Source: Clavaria fumosa (Eukaryota > Basidiomycota > Agaricomycetes > Agaricales > Clavariaceae). From it: a stretch of 64,000 nt of DNA. The DNA lies in contig OX637800.1 of assembly GCA_951802425.1 (NCBI GenBank), positions 2,976,001-3,040,000 of the forward strand, read 5' to 3'. Below, piece by piece: positions 43,024 to 54,300 of this stretch. Position 1 is the stretch's first letter. Every line of letters starts with the position of its first letter. Below the pieces are notes generated by a model. The model was given only the letters and a program-made list of their open reading frames with translations. It did no database searches and was not told the DNA's origin. A program made the position numbers and the translations under genes.

Positions 43024-45696
43024 TCAGCTCTTTCGAGCTCCCTTCCTCGGCGCGTTCTTAGCCGATATACGGACGCGTAATGCTTCCGTCTCCTCACTGG
43101 GCGACATCGCCTGAAGGGTTTTTCCCTTCCCTTCGCCAATCCGGATTGCACGTCGGTGCACATCCAGTATCACATGGCGGTCATACATGAACGCCGTTCC
43201 AACTATGATATCATAGCGGTCGATGTTCGCTATATCAAAATACTGGTCCTCCACCAGTATTCCTCCCAAATCCACCGCTACACGGCATCCGCGTGTGATC
43301 GTCGATCGGCTGCCGATACAGCCGAGTTGGATAGGAACTGGATTATCCAGTTGGAAGGTTGGTACCTTCGTCACCCGGGCAAAGTCCGGGCTCATCAGGT
43401 CCGGGGTACTTCCAGAATCGAAAAGCGTATACGCTTTTACACCGTTCATGGTGATGTAGGCCGCGAGGCATTGCCTAGCCTCCTTTGTTACTACCGGGCG
43501 TGATCCCGTCCGCTCCTTCCGGACGTGTGCCCGAAATGGCCTGTCGTCGACATGGCCGACGCGTACTTCTGTCGTGTAGAGGACTTCGTCCTCTTCTAAT
43601 TCCCGGATTCCAGCGACCTGGTCGCTTTCCGCCTCCTCCTCGAGCTCTTCAAGGACGAAGAGCTCGTCCGAATCGTACTGGTCCCCGCGACCAGCGTAGT
43701 CGTCTTCCGCGACTTCCTCCGGTAGGGCTTCACCCTCTGGCTCCTCGCTTTCAACCGCTGGTGTTTCCGGCGGTTCCTCGGGCTCCAACTCGCCCGGCTC
43801 CTCTTGTAAGGCGTAGTTCCTTACATTTCCCCTCAAAGCCTCTGGCTTTCGCTGTGACTGAGGGCACACATTCGCGTAGTGCCCTGCTTTCCCACACATA
43901 TAGCATGTTAGAGGAGCTTTCCGCTCCTCTCCGCCTCGTACCCCTATCTTGGGCACCGCCTTAGGCGGTTCTAGCCGGGGTTTGCTTCCTCCGGTTTGCA
44001 CGCGCTCGTCTCGCGCATGGTCGATCCGCAGGGGAACAGGTTCCCCTGGCCTACGGTCTGTGTGCGGCCGATACGGCCGCAGTCTCACAAACCTCTGCCC
44101 CACAGGCACTCTGCCTGTAGGCGGGTTTCCTTTGGGACCTGCCTGGTTCCCTACTGAAGGCACCGCCCTCCGCTGCTGGAGGTAGTGGAGGGTCGCTTCC
44201 ACTTGGCGACTAGCGTCAATAATATCCTCAACCGAGGATAACTCGACGCTAATCGCGCGAGTTTTGAAGATGGCCTCCACCATTTCGTTAGGCAGTCCGT
44301 TAAGGAACTGCCTTTTCATTGTACCGGCGTCAGGCGGGGTGAGCATTCTCTCCGCCGCCTGGGCCAATTCATTCCAGAAGCCCAAGGCGCCCTTCGCCTT
44401 TGTAAACTTCACCTGATAGAAGGCATCCACTGCCTTCTGCGCTGTTACCTCGGTCAGGAACCGCTTAAACATAGCGGTTATCAATTCCTAGAAGGTCCAC
44501 CTTCGAGGAGCATGGGATAGACCCATTACTTCTTGGGTATACCAAGTAGCGGCTATTCCGCTTAAACGTGACCCCGCTAGCATAATGTGTTGGTGCTCCA
44601 ACTGCAGGCCGACTACTCTATAGAAGTAGAAGTAATTAAGGAGGCCATCGAGCCACCTTTCCCAGACGACGAGGTCGTCTCGTCCGTCATAAAGCTCAGG
44701 GGGGTCAATCTTAATCCCCCTAATCTCAGCTATTGCCTCAGGCAATAGCGAGGTTTTATCTCGTATCATCACGAGGTAGCGATGTAATACATCGCTCTGG
44801 TAGTTTGTAGAACTCGGGGACACCTCCCGAGTAATCTCCCGCTCCTTCTGGGGCGGTTCCATCCATCCGAACGGACCCATCCGGCCCGTTGGCTCTTGCT
44901 GACCCAGCTGTGGGTAGCGCGACATAAGCCGCGGCTCCGGCCCCGCTATTTCTCGAGGGCTACCGCCCTCCATTCCTGGTTCGCCAGGGGTTCGAGAACC
45001 GTCCACGTGGTTCTCCCTTCGCCACCCTTCCTCGCGGTCGGCTGGCGCCTGACTCGGCGGGGCAGGCCCCGCTTCGGGTTCCACCGAATCACGGCGTTGC
45101 CGCCGTAAGGGAGCCGCTAGCGCGGTTCCCTGCTCATCTAGCGAGTCCAGCACCCGCCTAATGCGGGTAGCCTCCTCACTTAGCCGTTGCCAAATAGTGG
45201 CTTGGCGATTTTTCATCGCCCTTACAAGAGCCTCAAACTCTTCGTCCTGGCGGGAAAGTTCTGCCTGAATGTCTGAGAGTCTCTCGGCTACAGCGTTAGC
45301 TCACGCTATCGCTGTAGGCTCATCTCCACTATTGGAGGGAGCCCGCAAGCTTGACCACTCTCGCGGCCACCTCTCGCGGGTTTCTAAGGGCTCTCTGCCC
45401 TTTCCTTTTGAAGGTCCGGCCTTCTCAAGCGATGGCGCTTCGCCAGTGACTTGGCGCGTTGTGGCGCCCTCCTCGTGGCGATTGCCACGTGTCGACGGCA
45501 TTTCGGACCTAACGCCGTCGTCAGGGGCCGGTGACGCCACGTCAGCCCTTAGCGGGGGCTCACCGCTGGGCTCGACAGAGGGTCCTATTCCCTCTGGCTG
45601 TGCGACGCCTGTGTCACGCAGAGGTCCTACCAAGGGAGGAGTTTCTCCTCCCTTCCTGTTGTGCTTCTTCTGCGCAGCTATACGGGTGTAACCCAT
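43024..45696 (-). pseudogene. element E Gag-protease, interrupted by stops
   Basis: One frame runs from an ATG at 45,696 (MGYTRIAAQ) to the TGA at 43,024-43,026, with TGA at 45,301-45,303 and TAG at 44,488-44,490 inside. The N-terminal part is Pro/Arg-rich with a helical segment. The capsid region spans about 44,300-44,750 (PPELYDGRDDLVVWERWL...). A zinc knuckle CYMCGKAGHYANVC lies at about 43,865-43,906, followed by a long acidic linker. The aspartic protease has LFDSGSTPDL (about 43,405-43,435) and a second half with DRYDIIVGTAFM. The stop at 43,024 may be the natural end or another CGA-to-TGA change, since the RT frame continues in phase right after it. Confidence 0.85.
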
Positions 45697-45734
45697 TTCT
45701 AGCCACACTCGTTGTGTTGAAGGTTCAAAAAAGT

Positions 45735-45961
45735 TGTAATACTTTCTATCCCTCAAAAGAACCGGACTCAACTGTATATTGAGTATGGTAGTTCTATGTA
45801 GAGGGATCTACCCTCTCTGTACAGTCGCGACGCGATATATATATAGGCGAGCGGCCCTCTAGGGGCCGCTGATGTAAGCATGGCCTAAGCGGCTATGCTA
45901 GTAGACTATTATAGTATGTATATTATGTAATAAAAGAATAGAAAAGGCCTATAGCCTTACA
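45735..45961 (-). repeat. 5' LTR of element E
   Basis: Identical in my reading to 37,013-37,239. Promoter TATA box near 45,835. The bases just inside (minus strand ACTTTTTTGAACC) do not give a clear TGG-type primer-binding site. Confidence 0.95.
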
Positions 45962-46143
45962 CAATTTGAAGTAGATCCATGGGTAAATCATGAGTAAATC
46001 CATGTGAAATCCATACTCATGGGTTGTGGATCCGTGGGAATGGATCCAGACCCATGGATACATGAGTACAGATTTTTTTGAGTACAAGTACAGATATGCC
46101 CAAAAGTATCTATGGATTACCCATGCAGATCCCTACAGTATGG

Positions 46144-46748
46144 TAGACTTGATATTGACACACATTGGTTTAAGCTTGAGGCTATTATGCCCTTTGAGCT
46201 TGGAACCACCATGATTGATAGGTCTTGTCTTGCTTGGTGACCTCGACAACACCAAGACCACTCTGCTTCTTTCTAAACTCATCCTCCATGCTCGTACAAC
46301 TCATGTGCTCTAAGTATTTCCTTTCCTTCATCTTGGTACTGATTCTTCGAACCCCGTAGGTTCTCTTGTCGGTTGGCAAAGTCATTGCCTTCACTGACAC
46401 ATCTCTCGACTACCCACGACTCTCTCAACATCATCTCTTTCTCCCACTTCGTCTATTTCTCTTTCTGCATTTCGTCGGTCAACCTCACAACCTTCTCAGC
46501 GGCATCTCTTCTCTCCCAACTTGTCTTTTTCCTCTTTACATTTCGTCTACCGACTTCGCAACCTTCCCAGCGACGTCTCCCTCCACTTGTCTATTTCTGC
46601 TCTTACACCCTTTCAGATGTCCTCGCAACCTTCTGGGACTGAGCATTCTCGACTGTGCTCAACAGTTGACTGGTCTTAGCGAGTTTTCAGGATTGGTCAT
46701 CAACAAGTCAACCTTTGGTACTATTTACAAGATGGGACAGGCCCTAAC
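46144..46748. other. moderately CpG-poor DNA, no assigned gene
   Basis: A 72-codon minus-strand frame (46,185-46,400; MSVKAMTLPTDKRTYGVRR start) has mixed, protein-like composition, but I cannot place it. TCTCTTTCTC-type pyrimidine repeats fill 46,420-46,620. Confidence 0.3.
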
Positions 46749-47050
46749 AGGTCCAAACTGGACAATATTGTTAAGTGTGTCATTTTTTGGCCATAATTTT
46801 TTTGCACACTTGTGTGCATTAGTGTGCACTTATGCAAACTTGTGCAATTTATGCAAGGTTGTGCACACTTATGCACACTTACACACACTTATGCACACTT
46901 ATGCACACATATGCAAAGTTATGCAGAGTTGTTCAAAGTTATGCAATATTTTTGTGTAAAGTTGTGCAGAGTTGTGCAAAGTTATGCAGAGTTGTGCAAA
47001 GTTATGCAAAGTGTGCAGACTTGTGCAGACTTATGCAGCTCTGCACTTTG
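46749..47050. repeat. left tandem-repeat terminal arm of F
   Basis: A unique outer 100 bases, then short units alternating GTTGTGCA, GTTATGCA and CTTATGCACA. Its reverse complement forms 49,605-49,862. Confidence 0.85.
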
Positions 47051-47099
47051 CACAACTTGCCACCTGCTCACCACCAACTCTGTTTGGCTGTGATGACCA

Positions 47100-47570
47100 T
47101 GACAGCGTTAAACCATGGGTCCCTCTCTAACTCTTTATCTCACCATTGGACAGTGACAGTGACAGTGACAGTGATGGAAACTACAATGAAAATGACAGTG
47201 ATGACAATGACAATGATGGCAATGACCACAACAATGACCACAATGGTGACAGCCATGATGGCCATGACTACAACTTGTGCCTGCCTCTCTCCCTGGATGG
47301 GCAGCCATTGGCATGGCGACTCAAACTCCCAACCCCAGGTGGGCTGTGCAGTGGCTGCAGCAGTGGCTGCAGCAGCAGCAAGCAACAATAACAGCAGTGG
47401 CAGTGGCAGCAAGCAACAACAATGGTGGCAGCAGCAGCAGCAAGCAATGATGACGATGGCAGCAGTGGTGGCAGCAAGCAACAACGATGGCAGTGGCAAT
47501 GACAAGTAACAACAATGACAGTGGCAGCAGTGGGTGGCAGCAACAGCAATGGCCCAGGCCCTCCACTGCA
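47100..47570. repeat. simple repeats inside F
   Basis: A (GACAGT)n and GACAATGA-rich stretch (47,150-47,270) is followed by GCAGCAGTGGCAGCAA-type CAG-rich repeats (47,345-47,560). ORFs here merely reflect the repeats. Confidence 0.75.
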
Positions 47571-47900
47571 GTCACAGACCAATGGTGGGGACTTGGGCCA
47601 TTGATTTGCAGTGGCTGGTTTGCAGAGGAAGGGATGGGTTTGTGGTCATGGGGAGGAAGTGGCATCCATATAGAAAAACCTGTATCTACTTAGTTCTAGG
47701 AAGTGGTTTATTTGGTTCTATAGAACTACATTGGCCATAGTCTACTGTAGTATCAACCCCCAGTTTGCTGATGGTGGCCATTAAGCAGTGCCATGATGTG
47801 AGTGTAGGAAAGTGTTTGGAACCTCCATAGTTACTGGGAGGCTGGAGATGAGATTGGTGCCCATAAGGAGGCCTTGCCCCTGTCCACTGTCACAGCAATG

Positions 47901-48266
47901 CATGAAAGTAATAAATTTACACAAACAAGGCAACAGCTACTGTAATGTGTCAAGGAGCTAGGGGCAGTGCTAGGCAATGCTGAGGAGGAAGCAACAAGGG
48001 GAAAGGAGGAGCAGTGTTGCATGGCAATGCACAGCAGAACTTCAAACAGGGAGGTGGTAGATAGGGGCAGAGTGTGTCACCCATCTCATCTCCAGCCTCC
48101 TGGCAACTGCTGTCTCCCTGTTTGAAGTTCTGCTGTGCATTGCCATGCAACACTGCTCCTCCTTTCCCCTTGTTGCTTCCTCCTCAGCATTGCCTAGCAC
48201 TGCCCCTAGCTCCTTGACACATTACAGTAGCTGTTGCCTTGTTTGTGTAAATTTATTACTTTCATG
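47901..48266. repeat. perfect inverted repeat, 152-bp arms
   Basis: 47,901-48,052 and 48,115-48,266 are reverse complements without a mismatch in my reading, with a 62-bp loop. Outer ends are CATGAAAGTAATAAATTTAC. Such a hairpin could be a nested MITE or a small-RNA source. No flanking target duplication is evident. Confidence 0.85.
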
Positions 48267-48371
48267 TATTTAAACAAGCTTGAAAAACCCTTCATGCCAT
48301 TTCCTAAGCCACTGGACCTATCCCAACTGCTCTGCTCTGTCTTTGCTTGTTCACCTTGCACAACACATACC

Positions 48372-49376
48372 ATGTCATCACCCTCTGATTACACCTGGGT
48401 TCCAGAGCCTAGCCTCCCAGATATCTCTAACCTCATCTCACCATCTCTTCAATCCAAGTCAGACTATCTTTGCACCTCTCAACGCCAAGCTCACAGTCAG
48501 ACCTTTGGGAGTCTGGTTGAGTCTTTGATGGGGGATCTAGACAAGGTATGTCCATTGTCCACTAAATGTCTATGCACTAGTTTGATATATTGTTTCAGAA
48601 ACTGGAAATTTCACAATGGGCCCAACATGCCCTCAGATTTCCAATCCCAGACTTGAGTTCAGTTAACCTCTTCATCAGAGTTGCAGAAGTGTTGGGTGGT
48701 TCTGTTGATGCACAATCCAAAGTGTATGAAACATTGTGCCAAGCACAGTCACATGAAATACAACAGGTGTGTCTTCATTGATCATCTTCTCATGTCAACT
48801 GCTCAACAAACTCTCCACCAGCTGCCTTTGCCTGGAAAACTCAACTTAGTGAACTTGCATTCTGATGCATCAGGGCAAGAGCAAATCAGCAGTGACACAG
48901 ATGCAGAGTCAGCTGAGACATCAGCTATGCAAGATGACAAGTTGGAACTTTGTCAAGCCTGGGTGGGAACACTCAAATGATTCTTCTTTCCTGCATCTGT
49001 GCTCCTTGTGTATATCCAAATTTTTCCAATACTTTGTCTCATTAGTTGTGGTTTTTAGTCCACAGATGTCTCACAATTGTATGCAGAATGTGTCAGAGTA
49101 CTTCAAGTGATGTACAAAGTTCCCAAGAAGACCTATCAGGCCCATGCCTGGGTTTCTGCAGTCAAGGTCAGTGCTCCAAATTTGAAATCATTCAGAGAAG
49201 TGGCTTGGAAACCCTTCTTTCAGAGACAAGCAAACCAGGCTCAACACTTAGTATCAAGCATGCACATCTTGCACCAATGTATCACCTCCATGCATGTCAA
49301 TATTCTTTTGCTGAAGTCTTGGACTGCTGGACCCCATGGCCTACTGGAACCCCACCTAAACCTACACCTCAAGTAA
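48372..49376 (+). CDS. four-exon predicted gene of unknown function inside element F
   Basis: Exons are 48,372-48,545, 48,599-48,766, 48,822-48,962 and 49,059-49,376. All three introns (53, 55 and 96 bp) are GT-AG and phase 0, with donors GTATGT, GTGTGT and GTGGGA. The product would be 266 residues with no internal stop: MSSPSDYTWVPEPSLPD at the start, a Ser/Asp/Glu-rich middle (SSDTDAESAETSAMQDDK) and a helical C-terminal half rich in Gln, His and Trp. No known domain, signal peptide or membrane span is seen. The exons contain only one CG although the codons are otherwise ordinary. This means either an old gene under long methylation or one adapted to a CpG-free state. It may be a captured host gene or the element's own. 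The third donor is weak, and without it the frame ends at 48,980. Confidence 0.5.
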
Positions 49377-49604
49377 AAAAGCCAGGAATTATGGTAAGAA
49401 AGTTAACTTACCCCTAGTTCCAGCTCACCAATGCAAGTGCAGGTGCTATCAGCACATAAATTTCTGGAAATTATATCAAAGCAACATTCAGTACACAACC
49501 TATTGCCACTGGAGCCCCACCCAGAATTTGCATTCCTTTTCACCACTTTGTCAGCCTTTGAGCACTCCATTGACTGCCATTTAGGACCTGCTCTCCAGGA
49601 ATCA

Positions 49605-49862
49605 AGTACTCTGCACAACTCTGCACAACTCTGCACAACTCTGCACAACTCTGCACAACTTTGCACAACTCTGCACAACTTTACACAAAAATATTACATA
49701 ACTTTGCACAACTCTGCATAACTTTGCATAAGTGTGCATAAGTGTGCACAACCTTGCATAAATTTGCACAAGTTTGCATAAGTGCACACTAATGCACACA
49801 AGTGTGCAAAAAAATTATGGCCAAAAAATGACACACTTAACAATATTGTCCAGTTTGGACCT
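49605..49862. repeat. right tandem-repeat terminal arm of F
   Basis: Begins with a run of ACTCTGCACA units and ends CAATATTGTCCAGTTTGGACCT. Reverse complement of the left arm. Confidence 0.85.
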
Positions 49863-52800
49863 TCATAAGTTATCATGTGTGCTAAATCCCATCAGACATT
49901 GTGGCAAATACATGGATTGGCTCACCAGCAGTGTCTCAACACTCAGAAAACATACCAATCAGTATGTACTTCATTCATTAATCCCTGATGGTGTAAACTG
50001 ATGGGTTACTCACAGGAACAGGAAAACTCATGGTGATAAATACAAGAAAAAATGTGAAGAGCAAGGTATCAAGATGTATAATGGCATTGAACTGGATATT
50101 CAGAACAGAATTTAAAATCTTGCATGAAATGTGAGTCACATAAACCCAGAAGCAGTGCATTATTATTTTCAGAGCCTTGGGAATCAAGATTGCACAAGTC
50201 ATCATTTGGATACCTGAAATGTCATTATTTAAATTGAGACCCATTTATTTTGGTAAATTAGTGCAGAAAATATCAATTAATAAAATTTCTGACATATCCA
50301 CATTACAGTAATCTACAGATCAAGTAGTGTCTTATCAAAAAAAAAATCTTGAGAATTGCTTGAGAATTGACTGAGAAATGGGCAAGATCATTTGTGGGTC
50401 ACTGATTTGGTAAGCTTGTGGCATGCAGTATTCCTTACCCTTACCCCATTCACTCAGAACACCACACTAAACTCCTAAAAATAAAAATAAACAATTCAAT
50501 TCAGTATGTAATGAATCTTCAACTTGTAAGCAAGTGGGAATTGCCAGGTCTCAGAAAGTCATCACATGCTCTGTGTTGAACTTGTTGTGTTCTCTGCCTC
50601 CCACCATCACCCTCTCTCCTCCCTTTCTACCATCCACAGCAACAATGACAACAGTGATGGCACCCTCACCCTCACCCTCTCCTCCAGCAATGATGACAAT
50701 GGTGGCAGTACCCTCTCCCTCTCTTCCAGTGATGATGGCAGTGGCAGTGGCACCTTCTCCCTCTCCTTCAGTGACAACAACAGCAGTGCTGTCAGTGAGA
50801 TCACCCTTTGAGTTTTGAGGCTAAGTAATCTGTTAACAATGCTCAGATTGTTATGGCCTGGTGGCTGTGCAGACATAGCTGAAGTCAGTAGCTAGGAAAG
50901 TCTCCTCTGTTGTCCTGCATTCATGTCATAGACAGTGGGCTGCATCTGTTGATAAATTATGAGACCTGACCTCTCAGAGATCTCCTATCTGGCTGTTGAT
51001 TTCACTATCTCTACTGGAGCATGCAAGAAAAACTACTGCTGGCCAGTGCAGAGAAGTGTGGGGAGAAGGGAACATCTATTAGGAGAAATTCACAGCAATG
51101 CACATTGTTATGTTTGAAATGTGAGCCAAGGACACTGCAGCTAAATTCTCCTACATTTGAAATGATGAACAATGTGCCAAGCTTGGTCCACAATATGAAC
51201 TGAGCAGACTCAGAGTGGCATTGTGAGCCAGAGAGTCTAGGACTTTGCTGGAGGGAATGCTACTTCAGGTAGAGATGCATGGAGGGTGGAAAATGTAATG
51301 AGGTAAGTGAGGAAACAGAGGTGAATGGGTGCATACTGAACACCCTTCTTGGGCAAGCAGAATACTGTGTTGCCACCTCCCGGTTTAGAAGCAAGAAAGC
51401 CCTCTCAGCATGAGAGGCACCTGCATGAGCTATCAGGTGCAGTGGCATGCAATTGAGGGGTTGGATGGATGCACCCCAGATGGTGAGTGTGAAAAGAGCA
51501 CACAGGGTAGTGGTGGCATGTGCAATGACAAAGAAGGCATTTGCCAACCAAGCACAAGTGCACCAGCCAGCAGTTGCAGTGTGTTGAGGCTGGACAGATA
51601 CCAGGTGCCTTGGTGAGCAAGGCATAGGTTGGATAGGTGAGGCAGGCATGCTGTCATGTGGAGCCAGCCATTTGTGCAAAATTAGGCCATGGACAATCCA
51701 CACCAGGGTGGTGATGGTGGCATGCTGTAACCACTGACAATGTGAGGAAGATGACTTGGACAGGGTCAACCTCAGTGTGCAGTGTGGACACATGGTTTGA
51801 CACAATCTCAAGGAGTTGCCTAGCAGCTTGCTGGGATAGGGCAACTGCAATGGAGCTAATCTGGGTGTGAGGTTTGCCACCATCAGATGAGGACACTCAC
51901 CTGCAGGATGAGGCAAGGTGGCTGAGCCATGTCTGGGCTTGGTTGTGAGGCAAGGATTTGGAAGCTGGGAAGTCTGGCCAAGCAGGAGGACTGCATTTCC
52001 CTTCAATGCCTCCAGAAGCAAGCTGTGATGACAGCTACACAGACAGCAATGGCAGTTGCCCATGCCATTGGATTAGGGATGCTGTGGTCCAGTTCAGGGT
52101 TTGCACTATTCCCCATTTCCCTGAACTGCCTTGAACTGGTTCAGAACCAGAACCAGCCAAGTATTTTCCCAATTTGTACAGTACACCATACATGTATCAG
52201 CTGTGTATCAGCACTGCATATTGTGTCTCAGTGCCACACAGACTCCTTCAACCCCAACAGGAGCATTGTGTTTCAGGGCAGGAAACATGTTACAACTGCA
52301 TGATGATGGTGAGTGAGCATGCTGACCCCTTTGACCCCAACAGGAATGTTGTCTCGGTGCTGTGTATTGTATCCTAGTGCATGCTGCACACACATTCCAA
52401 ACTCACAAGGCATCCAGTGTCATGCCATGCAGTATCCAACACTATCCAGGATGGCATGAGATTACATACCTATCCAGGGATCTGCAACAGCATCAGAGCA
52501 TGCATTCTCAAGTGGTGGGTTGACAGGGACAGCCCTGCACAACTGCTTGAATGTCTGCCTCTTTGAGGTCCTCCAACTGCTGAAGAGTGCATACCAAAAT
52601 GGCACTGTGAGTTTGGCTGCCCCTGTTTCTTGATCACTGTTGCTTGAGTGTCTGTGTACTTGTAACTATGTGTCTACTGCCAATGATGTGGTTCAAGTTC
52701 TGAACCTGCCCAGAACTGGACCAGACCTGAGGTTCAGTCCCTAAGTGGTCCCATTTGTGGTTCATATTTTTCAAGGAACTGGACCATGGCATCCCTACAT

Positions 52801-53329
52801 TGGATAGGAAGGGCAGCATCAGACAGCCTAGGCAACCCACCACCAACAATAGTGCAAGCAGGTGCAAATGACAAGACTTTGGCCCAGAGCATGGGTGGAA
52901 ACACAGCATCAGTGGTTGCCTGCACTGTTGAAGACAAGGAGCTGCACCTGTGGGCATGGACCACAAGATCACAAATGGCAACTGAATGGGCTACAGCAGG
53001 AACTGAAGCAAGTGAGTCTGCCAGGCCAGGACCAATCACAGTGCATGGTGCAGCAAGGGCCATGTGCAGACACAAGCAGGTGATTCCAAAGTGAGTGAGT
53101 GTGAGTGGTGCTGACCACCAAGCACAGGGCCAGTGAGGACTACAGAGGGGCCACACATGGATGGATGCAGGTGGAAGTGGATAGAGTCTGCATAGGATGT
53201 GTGCAGAGGACTGGATGATGAGGAATTGGCAGGCCATGTAGGTATTTTTATGTATTGAATCACTCTTATCAGAAGTTATGGATGTTGTATGGATTGGTCT
53301 GATTAGAGGGGAGGAAATCAATATATGGA
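49863..53329. other. CpG-free DNA without recognisable genes
   Basis: About 3.5 kb with almost no CG. A patchwork of imperfect ACCCTCTCC/GATGATGGCAGT repeats lies at 50,630-50,800. About 120 bp at 50,845-50,965 (GTGGCTGTGCAGRCAT, TCAGTAGCTAGGAAA, TTCATGTCATAGACAG) recur at 55,030-55,120. Two long minus-strand frames (51,260-52,063 and 52,734-53,339) are low in acidic and rich in Cys, His, Leu and Pro residues, as expected from CpG-free, TG/CA-rich DNA, so I do not call them. Confidence 0.5.
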
Positions 53330-53870
53330 AACCTCTCATATCATCCCCAATATATTGTTAGGTTCTGATATCTGATATATTGAAACCTCTCATATCATCT
53401 CCAATATATTGTTGGGTTCTGATATTTGATATATTGAAATCTCTCATATCATCATCTCCAATATATTGTTAGGTTCTGAAATCTGGTATATTGAAACCCC
53501 TCATACCATCTCCAATATATTGATATCTGATATATTGAAATCTCTCATATCATCATCTCCAATATATCATTAGGTTCTGATATCTGATATATTGAAACCT
53601 CTCATATCATCTCTAATATATTGTTAGGTTCTGATATTTGATATATTGAAACCCCTCATATCATCTCCAATATATTGAAATCTGATATATTAAAATCTCT
53701 CATATCATCATCTCCAATATATTGTTAGGTTCTGATATCTGATGTATTGAAACCTCTCATATTTTATCTCCAATATATTGTTAGGTTCTGATATTTGATA
53801 TATTGAAATCCCTCATATCATCATCTCCAATATATTGTTAGGCTCTGATATTTGATATATTAAGATTCTC
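53330..53870. repeat. A-T rich tandem repeat, about 57-60-bp unit
   Basis: Eight or so diverged units built from CTCATATCATCTCCAATAT, ATTGTTAGGTTCTGATAT and TTGATATATTGAAA. Units vary by insertion or loss of short blocks. Confidence 0.85.
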
Positions 53871-53888
53871 AACCATTGTGCACTTATT

Positions 53889-54300
53889 TCAGTCAATGAT
53901 GTGAATTCCTTGCAATAGAGTATTGTAATTACAATCAATAGCTATTGCAAGAGATGACTGTAAGTGTATTGCAAGACATGACAATACAGCTGCTGTGACA
54001 ACTGTGATGTGCTTGTCCCAAAGTGGACAATAGCCATGCAATATATTACAATACATGTCCCTTTTCAGGTCTGCCCTCCACACTCAGCCAGTCAGCCAGA
54101 ATAGGAATGCCAGTCAAACATTGGCAAACAAAATATGCTAAAAACAAAGACCACAACTTGAAATTGAGCAGCCCTGTGCCTGAGGGACCAGGCACAGGGC
54201 TGCTCAATTTCAAGTTGTGGTCTTTGTTTTTAGCATATTTTGTTTGCCAATGTTTGACTGGCATTCCTATTCTGGCTGACTGGCTGAATGTGCCAATGTA
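53889..54300. mobile_element. diverged palindromic relic related to the core of the giant palindrome
   Basis: From TCAGTCAATGATGTGAATTC through TTGCAATAGAGTATTGTAAT and the GGCAAACAAAATATGC block to GAGCAGCCCTGTGCC, this copy follows 29,310-29,460 in order. It then folds back on itself: 54,079-54,183 and 54,188-54,287 are reverse complements with a loop of only a few bases. The minisatellite arms are missing here. Confidence 0.75.

Larger units (their letters stand above)
37008..45966 (-). mobile_element. Ty3/gypsy element E, complete, identical LTRs, extra 3' ORF
   Basis: Minus-strand element with 227-bp LTRs at 37,013-37,239 and 45,735-45,961 that I read as identical. CAATT is duplicated at 37,008-37,012 and 45,962-45,966. 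Order: 5' LTR, gag-protease frame, reverse transcriptase, RNase H, integrase, chromodomain-like end, a separate 715-codon ORF, polypurine tract, 3' LTR. It belongs to a different lineage from A-C: short LTRs, a protease region fused to Gag, and a gag-pol in essentially one frame. Despite the identical LTRs, gag-pol carries five in-frame stops and a frameshift. Confidence 0.93.
36222..46143. mobile_element. hAT-like relic with 8-bp target duplication, interrupted by element E
   Basis: CAGTATGG stands at 36,222-36,229 and 46,136-46,143. Just inside are inverted ends (TAGGCATCTGCA...ATGGGTAATC on the left; GATTACCCATGCAGATCCCTA on the right). Without the element E insertion (37,008-45,961 plus duplication) it measures about 950 bp. 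Many GGGTAC/CCCATGGGTA words near both ends look like subterminal transposase-binding repeats. Two coding-like fragments in opposite directions (36,461-36,697 and 36,840-37,005) resemble each other and the C-terminal end of hAT transposases. Confidence 0.7.
46749..49862. mobile_element. element F: inverted termini made of tandem repeats enclosing a spliced gene
   Basis: The left end AGGTCCAAACTGGACAATAT and the following 250-300 bp are the reverse complement of 49,605-49,862. The inner part of each arm is a short tandem array of TTGTGCAAGTTATGCA-type units, so this is a second foldback-like structure. Between the arms lie simple repeats, a 152-bp inverted repeat and a four-exon predicted gene. 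The element is almost free of CG. I could not find a target duplication (CCTAAC on the left, TCATAAG on the right). No transposase was recognised. Confidence 0.7.

Noticed and set aside
47140..47665. ORFs in the CAG/GACAGT repeats
   Set aside because: Simple-sequence translation products with no non-repeat sequence.
51260..52063. 267-codon minus-strand ORF
   Set aside because: Composition (Cys, His, Leu, Pro; almost no acidic residues) follows from CpG-free TG/CA-rich DNA. No motif or splice context.
52734..53339. 201-codon minus-strand ORF
   Set aside because: Same reasons as the ORF at 51,260; no recognisable domain.
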